DNA from: Platycnemis pennipes
Taxonomy: Eukaryota; Arthropoda; Insecta; Odonata; Platycnemididae
Direction: 5' to 3'
NCBI GenBank assembly: GCA_933228895.1
Contig: OW121856.1
Span: 111,823,027-111,887,026 of the forward strand
DNA length: 64,000 bases
The notes under the pieces were generated by a model. It made no database searches, had not been told where the DNA came from, and saw only the letters and a list, made by a program, of their open reading frames with translations. This document shows positions 45,290 to 56,714 of the stretch, one piece after another. A program made the position numbers and the translations under genes. Position 1 is the first letter of the stretch, and each line of letters begins with the position of its first letter.

Positions 45290-45560
45290 AGTGTATTTGA
45301 GAAAAAGGGGTATAGCAGCATTGATGACAGAAGGAAAATTGTATTGGCAAGATAAGCTTTTGGTCATAGACGTGAACTGTTGACAGGGGCGTTAAGCAGG
45401 GAAGTAAAGAAAATACTAGTGTAGAGTTTGATATGGAGCGTGGCACTATATAACGCCTAAACATAGGCTTCATGGAACGAAGATGGAAATATACTCGGAG
45501 CTTGATGTGAGTATGTAGAAGGATGGAGAAATTAAAGTGGGTCAAAAGGAGGACAAAAGA
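45290..45560 (+). pseudogene. LINE scrap: post-RT segment
   Basis: The plus strand reads 'EKKGYSSIDDRRKIVLA', then 'GALSREVKKILV', then 'SLIWSVALYNA' with stops. It is the region downstream of the RT in the EN-RT LINE family also seen at 52.9-60 kb. It continues the sequence interrupted at 46860 (order reversed), so the interior of the fold-back is rearranged. Confidence 0.55.
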
Positions 45561-46029
45561 TGAAGTATTAGAAATGGTAGGAGTTTTATTTTTGAAATAG
45601 CATATACTACGATATGAATTGCCGATGAGCATTCATTCTGAGAAATAACCAAACGAGTATGCGAGAGTGCGAGGATTGTGTGTAATTTGAAATAAATTCT
45701 AAATATATCCGCGATAATTTTTCCTCATTTATTACGCAATTAAGCTTGGAACTTTACGCTTATATTACGTAAGGACGTCCACTAAGTCTTCTCTTTCCTA
45801 GTTGAAATCTGTATATGTCAGTTGTGGCGTAAGTATTTTTGCCATTTACTATACAAGCGCAGTTTTCGAGCTCATCGCGCAGTCAAATAAAATTCACCGA
45901 TGATATAAAAATAACACCGATCGTTAAAAGATATATAAATGCTGATAACATAATTCATCTGTTATTTATGTTATAAAATCAAAATTTTCTACGACGAAAT
46001 AAAGGCAAAAATTCAACAATTTCAATGAA

Positions 46030-46600
46030 GAAAGAAGAGCATGATCTATTAACACAAGGATTTGCCTTTAAATTACCTAAGCTTCAAATATTTTTTAAGC
46101 ATTTTAGTGCTATTCCATTAAAAAATGTCGGACGCTGTTCTCAGATAAAATTTTTACAAAATGTAGAGAATATCTAGCGTTTTTGGGAGAGACCTGTCAA
46201 GTGACTTATATCAGACCACTCTTTGAAGACTCACAAGCAAGTAACTGAAGATAAATTTAAAATAAATCTGCGGCACCGAAAAATAATTATGATTTTCCGA
46301 TCGCGTCTCCGGGGTCTGGCTCCGTGCGGCGCGGCGGGGGCTGGAAGTGCCGTGACTCGCTTACATTGTTCCAGTGGCATGGACCCTAAGGCTTCCCATT
46401 CATCGTTTTTCAGCTGTACTCCTATGTTGATGAAATCGCGAGAATATTGAATCGGGCGCCCGGATAAGTTTACGCGGAATCACGTTAAGTTATTTCTCCT
46501 TGCGTATGCTCCGGGAACATACTTCTAATTCACGCCCTTCAGTCCTTGAAAAGAGTGGAGTCTTTCTAGGGCCCATGTAACATTCCAGAAATACACTAAT
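46030..46600. repeat. Short element shared with 60570-61180, inverted
   Basis: 46050-46210 is the inverted complement of 61061-61220 ('ttgtaaaaattttatctgagaacagcgtcc' versus 'tatgtaaaagttttgtctgagaacagtgtcc'). 46500-46590 matches 60680-60760 inverted ('gggcccatgtaac', 'tccgggaacatacttctaa'). Non-coding, family unknown. Confidence 0.6.
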
Positions 46601-46654
46601 TTTTCTCTTGAATTACTTTCGTCCCCCTCTTTTTATTCACGCTGCAAGAATGCG

Positions 46655-46860
46655 TTGCAGGGACAGTGCCAAAGATACGGTATGAAGATAAATCAGAATA
46701 AAACGAAAATAATGCGATTTTCAAGAACAAAAAGGGCCAGTATAACCATAAAAGTAGGAGGTCAGAAACTAGAGCAGGTGGAGCAATTTAGCTATCTAGG
46801 TAGTGTGTTTGAAGAAAAAGGGTATAGTAGCATTGAGGTGAGAACGAAAATAGCAGGCAG
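46655..46860 (+). pseudogene. LINE scrap: thumb region of RT
   Basis: Reads 'YGMKINQNKTKIMRFSRTKR' then 'LEQVEQFSYLGSVFEEKGYS', the 'K.NxxKT..M.fs' and 'fsYLGs.i' blocks that follow the RT in EN-RT LINEs. Just after, 'gggttccgggttcgagaacc' (46862-46881) resembles a tRNA B box and may mark a SINE junction. Confidence 0.65.
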
Positions 46861-47695
46861 GGGGTTCCGGGTTCGAGAACCGGTCTTGGTGGATTTTTCC
46901 TCTGAGGATATTCCGCTCTAAACCCTTTTTGTAATGTAATACTCTATTCATGGATTAGTAAATACTAACCACCTAGTTATACGTGACTCTTATTTCTAAC
47001 ATGTCTCCGTGAAGTAGTGGCACTGTAGCTCTGAATTGCTTTTCAGTATTTCATATTGGACGAGCTTCACCCTCTGCCACACGCCCTCGAGGTGGCTTGC
47101 ACGTTAATACGCAGATGTAGATGTTAACATGTTGATAAGTATTTTCAGATTGGTTCAAATGTTGTATAATCGATTATCTAAATTTAAAGCCTCAAGCTCC
47201 CTAAGGTAGACCGAAGTAAAAAAATCCTAATTTCAAAACATTCACCTCTGCTGCTTAAACGGCATTCACAACTTACATGAGTCTAAATGAGAAAGGAAGC
47301 ATTGCGATAGTTAAATTACTAGAGGAAATAACAACCCCCATACGAACAAGGATAACAAAAGTTTTGTGGGAATTGTGATGCTGTCCAAGTTGAGATGTAA
47401 TGTGAGAAGGCTTTTCCACAAGAGTCAATATAAAACACCGATAGCGCTAGATTGCCATTACGTAAGTCTAGATATGGCCGAAAACTACTAGCTAAAAGCG
47501 CAGTATACCCGATAGGTAAAATAATCACCGATAATGTGTGCGAAATAAATCTACTACCCATACTGAATTACAATTCGCCAAGAATCCTAGCGTGTGTCCA
47601 CTGTTCATCCACTCAGTTATTAAATAAAATTTGCGTGCGTTTTTATGGAAATGTAGGAAATCACTCCGTGAGGATATTCGCCGAATATTAGGGAA

Positions 47696-49183
47696 TTAGA
47701 CCGCGAGGATTTTAGTTGGGGGTGTCCCGAGAGTCTTCACCCTCCAGTCCGCATTGCTCTTCGTTTCCTCAGCCTCTGTCCTCACCTTTTCCCCTTTCCT
47801 CAAAGGAGAGCTGAATGCCAAATGGGGGGCGGCATGTTCCCTCTGACCACTCTGTTGAGTCCCTGTACTGAGACAATGGGGATGGGGAGGACCGGTCTCC
47901 GCAAGGAAAAATTTTCCCCTGCCCAAAAACCTTACTCTATACGTTTTATTGCACCCACGACCCCTTGCACACGGTATGCCTCAGGTCAACATCCTGAGTT
48001 TATGCCCTTGCAGTCCAGTGCCCATGCATAAGGGGTGATCCGGAAGCAGGTAAAACATCGCAGACATCTGTCCATCCACTCTTCCACCTGATCGCTTTTA
48101 GGTTTGTTTCTACTCACATTGCCGGGCGAATATTTCAAAACATGCCCAAGAGTGAACACATTTATCAACATGGTTTCATGATCTAGGTTTGATAGTCTCT
48201 TATTAATTTCATACATGGTGTGAAGGAAGTAACCGTTCACACGCAGAAATGAATTGAATCTGTCCATTTAAGAAATATATCTGATGATCCACCGGTATCG
48301 ATTATATCGAACAGTGGAGTATCGATGGGTCGGCAACCTTGCGGGTACCCGGATGTGGGAGACGGAGCTCATGGGTGGAATTCAGACAGTGTCGCATGTA
48401 TAAGTTTAAATCCGGTGTCAGCCATGTAATCACCGAGTAAACAATAACACCTCCGTTCCGTTTGCCGTTGTTTTATTGAACTCCAACATCACTGCAATAT
48501 TCAAACATTTTGGCGTTATTGTTTGGTATGCAATATGGTCGAATAATAGAGCACCTGTCCATCAGAAGGGAAAGAGAGAAAGAGCATATAAATTTGCAAT
48601 TAGTATTCTCAGTTGCAATATAGATTCGTAAGAAAATTTACTAACTGCCGACCACCCACTCCGCAATCCGAGCAATAGGCCCCTCGAGAGGAGATCGCCG
48701 GGAGGCGGCCGGGTGCCCGCGCGTCACGTGTGCAAACCCCTCCTGACGAGGAATTCCCAACCAGACATGCTTCCTCGCCGCTCCTCCCCTACGGGAGGAG
48801 GAGAATAGTGGGTGACGATCCTTCGGCAGGGGTAGGAGGTCTCGTGGCTCAATGCCGCGGTCGGGCATAAGGGTTAGGAGCCGGGGGTATTTTGCGACCG
48901 CCTGAAGGTCTCATATAAACAATGGTTATTCGGGAATATTCGTATGTAGTCACTGTCCTCATCCTTTGAAGAACGGAAAAAGACATTGAATAATCAAGTA
49001 GGTACAGCCTAACATTAGTAGCACTTTGACCAACGGAAACGTCTTCACATGCTTACGGAGCTCTTGCTCGACTCGAAGTTAAATCTCATACGAATAATTA
49101 TTTAGTTGTGGATGCATGCGCGTGCAATTAGCTGCATTAGGACCGGTAACTCTCATACATCTCCCACCTTCCACATCCATCAA
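47696..49183. repeat. Segment duplicated, inverted, at 62820-63965
   Basis: 47720-48270 and 48510-49130 match 63965-63450 and 63450-62830 on the opposite strand, with about 10-15% scattered differences judged by eye. The copy here has an extra ~215 bp (48282-48496). Includes a GC-rich stretch (48650-48890). No convincing coding potential. Confidence 0.75.
48282..48496 (+). mobile_element. Insert with solo-LTR features
   Basis: Present in this copy of the duplicated segment, absent at the corresponding point near 63450. It starts TGATGATCC and ends CACTGCA (TG...CA). It is flanked by ATATC (48277-48281) and ATATT (48497-48501), a near-match 5-bp duplication. An 'tgtataagtt' TATA-like box is near 48398. 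Short for an LTR. Confidence 0.45.
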
Positions 49184-50321
49184 CGCCCATTGCGGTCAAT
49201 GTTTTTGAAAAAAGGACGTTGGAGATAATGAGTGTAAAAATGCAGTTCCGATAGCGGAGAAAGCCCTAAAGGTAGTCCCCCTGCCACACACCCTCCCGGT
49301 GGCTTGCAGGGTATCGTGTAGATGTAGATAATTTTAATGGACCGCTAAGGAGATTTCTAAGATTGTTTTCAATGCATTATAGGAATAGGCACATTGTGTC
49401 CGTAGTTTATGACGGCAGAATTTCGCGGGTGAAGAATAGAATCGTAATATGAGGTATTGCAACTAAAGATCTATACGCTGACAACTTGGGTGAAACTGGT
49501 CGTGTAAGGAAGGTCTCCTGCCTGAGGTCTTTTCTCTCTTCTCCTCTCAACCTAGGTCCTTTATCTCGCGCAGCTCCCCATATTGCATCATTGTCGCAGG
49601 GAGGCCCTCGTCTCTTAACGTAGCAGACATTCGACCGGATTTTAGGTAAACGGCTGCGTGGTCAAGAGCAGATGTGTATTGGTGTTATACAAGCAAAAAT
49701 CTTGTGGGTATTATTATTATTGAAATTACGAGTCCCATTCCATAAATCCTTAGGTTCACTCGTGGAAATGCTACGACATTCGGAACGTTATTTTCTTCTT
49801 TTGAGCCTATTCCTAGTCTTAAAACATTGGGATCACATATTTACAAAGCTTCTGACCACATTGATGTGAGAATAAAAAATGTCAATGAACTCGCTCTGAA
49901 ATGGCATGAACGTGAAACAACACCAATAAATCAACGAATTAGTTATTTAAGGGACACATAAATTGGAGGGTGATAATGAACACTGATGATTTGTGATTTC
50001 CTCTTCTAAGTGAACGTCGATTTTTGATGTTATGTCAATGCGTGACGACGGTGGCGAGCGTAGAGGTATGTTCGGGACCTCAGTAGGAGTCGGAGAAACG
50101 ACCATCTTTATGGCATGAGAAGAAGGCCATCCGTTCAGTAATCCCTTCTGCTAAAGAAGGAAAGGACGGGGAAGGAGGGAAGGGGGTTTGTTTTTGGTTA
50201 GAGCTTCCCCAGGCTCCGCCAGAGGGAAGCCGTGACGCAGCGTTGTCAAATCGCCGTCAACTCGGGACTTAGAAAATTTCGGCCTCCGAGGTGGTAACAT
50301 TTTTTTGTGGACGGGTGTACA
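49184..50321 (-). repeat. Right arm of the fold-back element
   Basis: Inverted complement of 43043-44180. After it, 50322-50628 resumes the Tigger element. Confidence 0.85.
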
Positions 50322-50683
50322 TATAAAAGCATCTTAAAGCGAAACCTTAAGGACCATCGACCTATTGAAAACTAATGCTGGTGATAGTCATCACTGATGT
50401 ATAGATAATCATTTGCATGAATCGTCATGAGTAAACCTTAAATCGGATAAAAAATCTTGAGTGGGAAAATTTTTTACGACCTAGAATGCGGAAAAACGCA
50501 GAATGCGGAGACGCTAAATTAGGACAAATTTTACATTGTTTTTATAGGGAATGAATCGGGACCTCAAAAAATAAACGTTAAATGCGGAAAAACGTTAAAT
50601 GCGAAAACCATAAATCCGGATCCGACTGTAATTCTAAAGGAGTGAAAAGGTACATTTTGGCAAATAAAAACAGCACTTTTCAT

Positions 50684-50740
50684 CTTCATCTACAAAATAC
50701 ACTGTGAGCCACTGCAAGAGTGTGTGGCAGGGGGTGAAGG
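50684..50740 (-). repeat. Short dispersed core 'CATCTACA...TGTGTGGCAGGGG'
   Basis: Contains 'catctacaaaatacactgtg' followed by 'agccactgcaagagtgtgtggcaggggg'. Related cores occur at 44036-44095, 49270-49330 and (inverted) 47065-47122. It looks like a short interspersed repeat common in arthropods; the family name is not known to me. Confidence 0.5.
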
Positions 50741-51605
50741 ATCACCATACAAACACTACAGACATGCAACTTGCTTTTAGGGAACTTTGAAATGTGGAAA
50801 TCATTGCCCAGAGATATGAAAACTAACACACCTTGGTTATCAAAGAGCAAAGTTTGAAGCCAGTACATGGAGTCTAGAACCATAAATGCAGAGAAAAATG
50901 AAACCACGGCACAAAATGTGAATGCCTCTCTTGATCAGCTTAAAAAAGGTAATTTCTAATACTTTATATTGGTATGAATCACAGATTACACAAAAACAAG
51001 GCACTCACTGAAACCAATGAGTTCCTATACATCATCTTTTACTTCCATGAATATTCATGAATGATGACTCTTCATGAAGTTATTGCTCAGATAGATACAA
51101 ATTAGACAAGTAAATTGAAAGTTCTAGTTACTCTATGGTATTAATGAAATATTTCATACATAAAATATTATTTATCAGTACAGTAAGACAATCATTCAAA
51201 CACAACAACATGAGATGCCACCAGTCACATAAGCCCAAAAATATTAACTCTCTTAACTCCTTTGTTTCTTAGGTCTGTATTCATTTCCATTAATAAATTT
51301 CAAGGTTTATTTTGACTATCAATGAAAGATTATAATCATATGGAGACAGCAATGCCGACACAGGATAGGTAGGACAATAGGAATGCCCACACAGAGACAT
51401 CTTCCACGACAAAGTACAAGGGAATCAATGAGTAAATTATGCCACACAATCAGGGATGTACAGAAGCACCAGTGACAACTATAAATGGAGCACGACACAG
51501 CACTACTCCAAATCATTTCCCATCCAGCCATGGCCCTTCAATTCTCACCTCCCATGGTGCATTTCCACATCCAATGTAGGGCGGAAAACAATGATTTCTA
51601 CTCAC

Positions 51606-51826
51606 ACTGACTCCAAGGCTCAGAATAGAAGATGGGTAATCCAAGGTGTGGACCACGTGATAGCTCGAGACGTCATAGATCTTGACGTGGCGATCGAGTG
51701 AGCCTGAGAGCAGGCGCTTCCCATCCGAGGCCAGTCTCAAACAGGTCACTGTCTTGTGGTGCTGCGATAGCTTTGCCAGCAGTCTGCCACCCGCCAATGC
51801 ATCCCACACTTTCACCTGAGTACCAC
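51606..51826 (-). CDS. UTP15: UTP15 exon with two WD40 repeats
   Basis: A 221-bp exon between 'tgcttctatctccag' and GTGAGT. It reads '[20 protein letters not shown]', then '[20 protein letters not shown]', then '[20 protein letters not shown]' and '[13 protein letters not shown]'. Animal UTP15 has 'VKVWDMLKGG...HHKTVTCL...[14 protein letters not shown]...VVHSFDY..SILSL' at the same place, so the assignment is firm. UTP15 works in the nucleolus in 18S rRNA maturation and pre-rRNA transcription. The exon needs one base from an earlier exon (phase 1). That exon, holding the first ~210 residues, was not found up to 64000. Confidence 0.92.
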
Positions 51827-52859
51827 CTGGAGATAGAAGCAATCATTAGCGTTGTTTCTCATTTTTTTTAATTGTCTTGATCCAGAGTTTATAACTCCTC
51901 GAGTATGCAATCGAAGTCATTCCATTTCTAAAGACATTTATTATCATAAGTATTTTTCCTCGTTAATTAAAAAGTTAATAATTTCAATGGCGATAAAGTA
52001 TTGCATGTCCGTCAATTCCACGTCTGACAGCAAAGGTACATACACTCTTTCCTCCCCCTGTCACCAGGTGGTGCTGCTGATGCCACTAAGCAGATAATGC
52101 AGACAGCTTATCAATAAGTATCTGAGGAATATTTGTACAGTTAATTTATTATATTTTTTCATATTTATTTTATGTAAAATTATTTATTAACTCATTCAAA
52201 AAAAGTTATATTGCTACACATAGTAGTTACTGATTCATTCAAAACAAGTTATTCATATTGCTACGCACAGTGCAAACCTGGCCCACAGTAGGCCAAGATC
52301 TCTAATGATGCTTCATGTTAGCACAGGACTCCACAACCAGGAATAGATAGATTACAAAGAGAGGGAGATAGCTTACAAAAGGAATATTAATTCCATATTC
52401 AGCGGAGAAGACTTTTGAAGAGAAGGCTGTAAGAATTTTCACAGGTGATAATTAATTCACATTATCCAGAGCTTAGGGGCTCTGAAATATGATGGTAAGT
52501 TTAGGCGATGCATATTCCCTCTGCTTTGCAGAGTAAACTACAGAGGGACCTCGCTAGTACGAGTGTGGAGGCCTATTGTGAGACCTCCGCAAATATGAGA
52601 GATTGCAGGGGCACCGTCAGTTGACCCTATAATTGCAATGTGAAAAAATACGGTTTTCACGAGGTCCTTTTGGCCACCACCATTGCGACAGTTTCCATCA
52701 CCGGCATACATGCACCAAGAGTGGCCAACCTCAGCCACTGCATGCGATCAGTTAGCAATGCCATTAATATGAAGTGTTAAGTATCAACTGCGCGCCATAA
52801 ATCACCATCCAATTAATTTATTGTTAATATTGGTGGAAATACTGCAGCATTAGCAGTTG
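51827..52859 (-). other. UTP15 upstream intron, near part
   Basis: A/T-rich with no exon found. 52547-52740 opens 'cagagggacctcgctagtacg', the kind of end seen in Tigger-type miniature elements, and is GC-richer than its surroundings; a second end was not located. Confidence 0.4.
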
Positions 52860-53417
52860 CAAACATGTATTTGATCTTCTTGGTTTTTGTTCCAACAGTA
52901 GATCATTCTTCGGTATTAATTGAACACTCCAATTTCTTTTAGAAATCTAAGCATTGAATTTCAATCTACACCGTCAAAAGCATTCTCTAAATCCATAGAT
53001 GCAATGAATGTCGGTTTTTTCTTCTCCATTCTCTTCTCTATGAGCAGTCCAAGGGCCAATATTGCTTCTCTAGTACCCTTACTTTTCCTGAATCCATATT
53101 GATCATCATCCAGGAACTCCTTTGCTTCTCGTACTATTCTTATGTAGATGATCCTTGTTAATATCTTTGATGCATGCGTCATCAGGCTTGTAGTCATAAA
53201 ATTTTCCTATTTCTCTGCTCTCTTTATGGGAATAGGAATGATGATGCTTTTCTCAAAATCCCTGGGTATTTCTCCTGTTGAGTACATGTCGCAGATGGTT
53301 TTGGAAAGAAGGGTTAATGTATTCTCATCTGCATTTTTTTTAGTTCTGCAGGAATACCATCAATTACAGAAGCCTTATTCATCTCTACGTCCCTTACTAC
53401 TACGTCAAATTCCGATC
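52860..53417 (-). pseudogene. EN-RT LINE relic, RT part
   Basis: The minus strand reads 'SEFDVVVRDVEMNKASVIDG' then 'IPAELKK', 'FLDDDQYGFRKSKGTREAIL' and 'FIASMDLENAFDGVD', which are RT motifs 1-3 of an EN-RT LINE of the type often annotated 'craniofacial development protein 2-like' in arthropods. A stop follows at 52961. The upstream part resumes at 58276 after the TTAA element; joined at a single TTAA the frame continues without a break. The YADD box is not present. Confidence 0.75.
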
Positions 53418-55025
53418 TTAACCCTTTCGCTACGAAGGACGTGTTAAAACGGTGTCAAATTTTCTACGCAAGCGAACGAACGACGTGTTAACAAGTCGTA
53501 GTCGCTAAGCTAGCCCCAAGCAGGCCAGAAAGGTGTGTGTTATAAAGGCCCTCTTCTCGGGACGTCTTAGGTACCCTTTCTCAGTCCGCGGGAGAGGATT
53601 ATCCTGACCCTTCGTTGCAGTGCGCGCCCCAATCCCAGCAGGGGTCCACGGTCATTTGCTTGTTGGTGCAGTGGAATAACAAACTAAGAAGTTATTGTTT
53701 AATTTAAAAATTGAGCATTATAAGTATATTCCTTATGTTTAGTTCTACAACTGCAAATTTTAAACGGAGCTCTACCGTTATTTTTAACGTAGTTCGTGAG
53801 TAAAAGAATCTCCGAACAAATTTTTGTTATTTATTTAGTTGGTTATGAGTGATTTTTTCATGTTATTATTTAGTTAGGAAGTTATAATGTTTTTAGATTC
53901 AACAACTGAATGCTATTTTTTCATATGTGTTGATGGCCATATTTTTCGTGAGTTTCAATGTTTATTTTTCCCTGCAATTACTCAGTCTAATATAATCATG
54001 ACAGCTGACTATTTCACTTTCTTTCGTTGGTCAATGGTTTCCGCCTAAAGAATACAGTGATTTCTGGCAGTCCTTCGAATCGAAATTAAGGATTTCGTAG
54101 ACCGTACATCTCATGAATTAACATGCTGAAGATTTCGAAGTATCGTTTCTTTGATTTGCGCTCTGATGATGTCAAAGGCCTGAATAAGGCTTTTTTAAAT
54201 TCATAATAATTTTCTCGCAGAAAAGTGGTCAAAATAATTTACGAGTGTGACAAACGGCAAAATTATTTGCTTAACCCTTTCGCTCCCAAGCACTTTTCCT
54301 GTGTACATGTCCAAAAATACCAGCCCTTTTTAAAGAAATTTTCTCTCTTCTTTTAAAAAATTCTATTGTCTTTATTTTACAACATATTACCATGAAAAAA
54401 AATACACTTACGGATAAGTGTTGTTTGTTTACATGTACATTTTTATTTTTCCTCATGCTTCTTTAGTTTTTTTATAAAAAATAAAAATAAAATTATTTTT
54501 TAAATTTTTTTATAAATAAATTTATTTAAATGTTTACTCAGTAAACTTTGGTTATTAGAAGCGAATTTAAAGGTTATATTTATATAGTACACTTTATTAT
54601 TAATAAGTTGGCTTAATTTTGTTCATATTCTTCCATAGGTTATGGTATAAAAAATATATATAGTATACCTTTACACTAGCGCTATTGAGGCCTACTGTCG
54701 CTGTGTAACTGTGGAAATTGTCCAACTGTTTAATTTTGTGAATGGCAAAATGAATATGATAAATATCATATAATACGCAGTAAATCTAACAAAATACATC
54801 TTTTTAGTTAACATATTAGTTATATAACCATAAATAATTGGATTGCCAGAGCATATATATTGAAATTAGTAAAATGTTGACGTATAACATGCAGCATGAA
54901 AACAACTGCTTTTACAGCACGTTTCTCGGAAGTATTTTCCATGTCAATTAGGAGGTTAGTTGCACTTCTGATCTTCACATATGAAATATAAATGTAAATT
55001 TGTGAGCTACTCGCGGTCTTTCGGG

Positions 55026-56714
55026 CTAGCACTTATGTTTAGCTAAGCACTCGCCGTGCAATCCCCGGTTGCATCGGACGCACACTGTCCTGGATCTTCT
55101 CCTTTGTTCCTTTGTGCTGCAGACACAACATCTGGACTCTTTACGGCCTCCCAATTTCCTAATTCCTGGTGAACCACGTCCACTCCCTCTGGACTCATCC
55201 CTATTCCTCAACCATTCTGTCCCTAATACTTCTATCACATTTGTTGTGTATAAAAGTCTCAAAAGAGGTTTTCCGGGTTCACTAAAATTTTCTTTGTATA
55301 ATATGTAGCTATTCAACACCATCCTTCCAATAATATGGAATGCTACCTTTTTCCAATATTTTATAGTTTTCCTTTCATCTAAATATGTGTACAGCATCAT
55401 GTCTGATGTGTCCACTCCTCCCATGAACTTGTTGTATTCTAATATTATTCCTGGCTTTACATTTTTTTTCTCCCGGCCTTGCCTTACTCTCGTAACTTCT
55501 CTATCCTCTGCTATTGACTTGCTCGAAAGGAGCATCACCGGTCCTTTTTGGGAACTTTTTTCCCTAAATGCACATCCTAAGACACATCCAGCACGGCAAT
55601 AAACCTTCTCACCGACGGAAAACTTCTTCTTGAAAAGTTCTGGTAGATATTTCCGATTTTTCCTGACAGTGCCTGTAATATACGTGCCCATTTCATAAAG
55701 AGTATTCACCAGTGGAATTGACATGAAAAAATTGTCCACAAAAACATGGTAGCCCTTGTTCAAATAATTATTCACTCCAAGAAGCTTCATCACCACCGTA
55801 TATCCCAGTCCATGTTCCTTTATCTCCAATCTTTCTTCCTCACTTGCCCTACCTTTATACGTAAAGAATCCCAGGCAATAATTGGACACTGCATCACAAA
55901 GCATCCAAAATTTGATTCCCCAGCGGTGATGGTGCTTATTTGGAAGGTACTGCAACAAACTTGAACGGTTTTTAGTCCCTACTAGACTTTCATCCACGCT
56001 TAGTTCCTCGTGAGGGGTATAATGGTATCTAAATCCTATATTGGCATGATCTAAAAGGGGTTGGTACCGGAAACATGGGTCATAACCGGGATCATTGCGT
56101 GTTTTACACTTCTCAGAGTCTACCAAATGAAAAAATCTCAAAATTTGCTGAAAACAATTCCTCGGAAACATTTTTCCGAACCAAGGGGTCCTTTGGTATG
56201 TTGATTGCGACCAGTACGAAGCAATGGTAGGTTTCCTGATTATTCCCATGTTCAAAATACATGCCAAGAATCCTTTCATTTCTGCAGATGAAATGTTTTC
56301 CCACTTCACTGATGGTGATGATCTTCCAGACTGAGAGGAGATGTACTGTTGGGCTTAGCGATTAGTTTCAGTAACAAAGAGAGTAATGAGAAAATCTGTG
56401 AAAAATAGTTGAAAATATTGAATCGGAGGAGAGTTACGGGGAGGCACACGCTTGGGGCCGGTCATTTCCTGGAAATGGTAATGTGTGGGAGTCGATTCTT
56501 CTGGTGGCACTACTTCCCTCCATTCTCCATTTTCTACATTACAATTGTCTTCATTACTGCACTGCTCATCAAAAGGCTGCAATGAATGTTGATCTTCATC
56601 CCTGCCATTCCCCGTCTCACTGTCACTTTCAAAGAAATCAGTCACACTTTCATCGGATGAATCGTCTAATATATTCAAAATATCTTTTTCTCCTATATGT
56701 GATGGTCCAGCCAT
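55026..56714 (-). pseudogene. piggyBac transposase with one internal stop codon
   Basis: The reading frame from ATG 56714 to the stop at 55026 is one continuous phase of 563 codons, interrupted only by TAA at 56357-56355 (codon 120). The N-terminal 119 residues are acidic ('DILNILDDSSDESVTDFFES'). After the stop comes the DDE_Tnp_1_7 domain: 'LSVDESLVGTKNRSSLLQYL' (first Asp ~241), 'YHVFVDNFFMSIPLVN' (second, ~327) and 'YNKFMGGVDTSDMM' (third, ~435). The C-terminal cysteine-rich domain follows (CCVCSTKEQ...CVRCNRGLHGEC). All key residues are present and length is normal. An ATG at 56309 could start a shortened protein. Confidence 0.92.

Larger units (their letters stand above)
43043..50321. 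mobile_element. Fold-back element with 1138-bp inverted arms
   Basis: 43043-44180 and 49184-50321 are inverted complements of equal length (1138 bp) with only a handful of differences seen (for example at 43864 vs the matching base near 49503). The termini read TGTACACCCGTCCAC. The 5.0-kb interior has no transposase; it contains LINE scraps, a short element, a solo-LTR-like insert and a 1.4-kb segment also present at 62820-63965. No target duplication is evident. It is inserted inside the Tigger element. Family unknown; long-TIR fold-back or MULE-like elements are possibilities. Confidence 0.75.
40895..50628 (-). mobile_element. Tigger/pogo-type DNA transposon, deleted and split
   Basis: The ends CAGTAGAATCCTGATTTAAG (left) and CAGTCGGATCCGGATTTATG (right, read inward) are terminal inverted repeats. 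They are flanked by TA at 40893-40894 and 50629-50630, the target expected for Tc1/mariner/pogo elements. 'Aaatgcgga' motifs recur near both ends. Without the 43043-50321 insertion the element is about 2.45 kb. The coding part is reduced to the DNA-binding and C-terminal pieces. Confidence 0.7.
29898..51605 (-). other. UTP15 giant intron, 21.7 kb
   Basis: Phase 0 intron with donor GTGAGT (51605-51600) and acceptor CAG (29900-29898). It is filled with mobile elements listed separately: a dimeric hAT-like repeat, YqaJ relic, hAT element, LINE/Penelope nest, and a Tigger with nested fold-back element. The stretches 29898-30671, 32101-35059, 40260-40890 and 50740-51605 hold nothing I recognise. 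A human-sized version of this gene would not need such an intron; expansion by transposons is the simplest explanation. Confidence 0.75.

Noticed and set aside
46862..46881. tRNA-like B box (GGTTCGAGAACC)
   Set aside because: No A box at the right distance and no cloverleaf; at best a SINE junction, so no tRNA is called.
52538..52738. 66-codon minus-strand frame upstream of the UTP15 exon
   Set aside because: No similarity to the WD40 N-terminus of UTP15; it lies in a GC-rich repeat-like patch.
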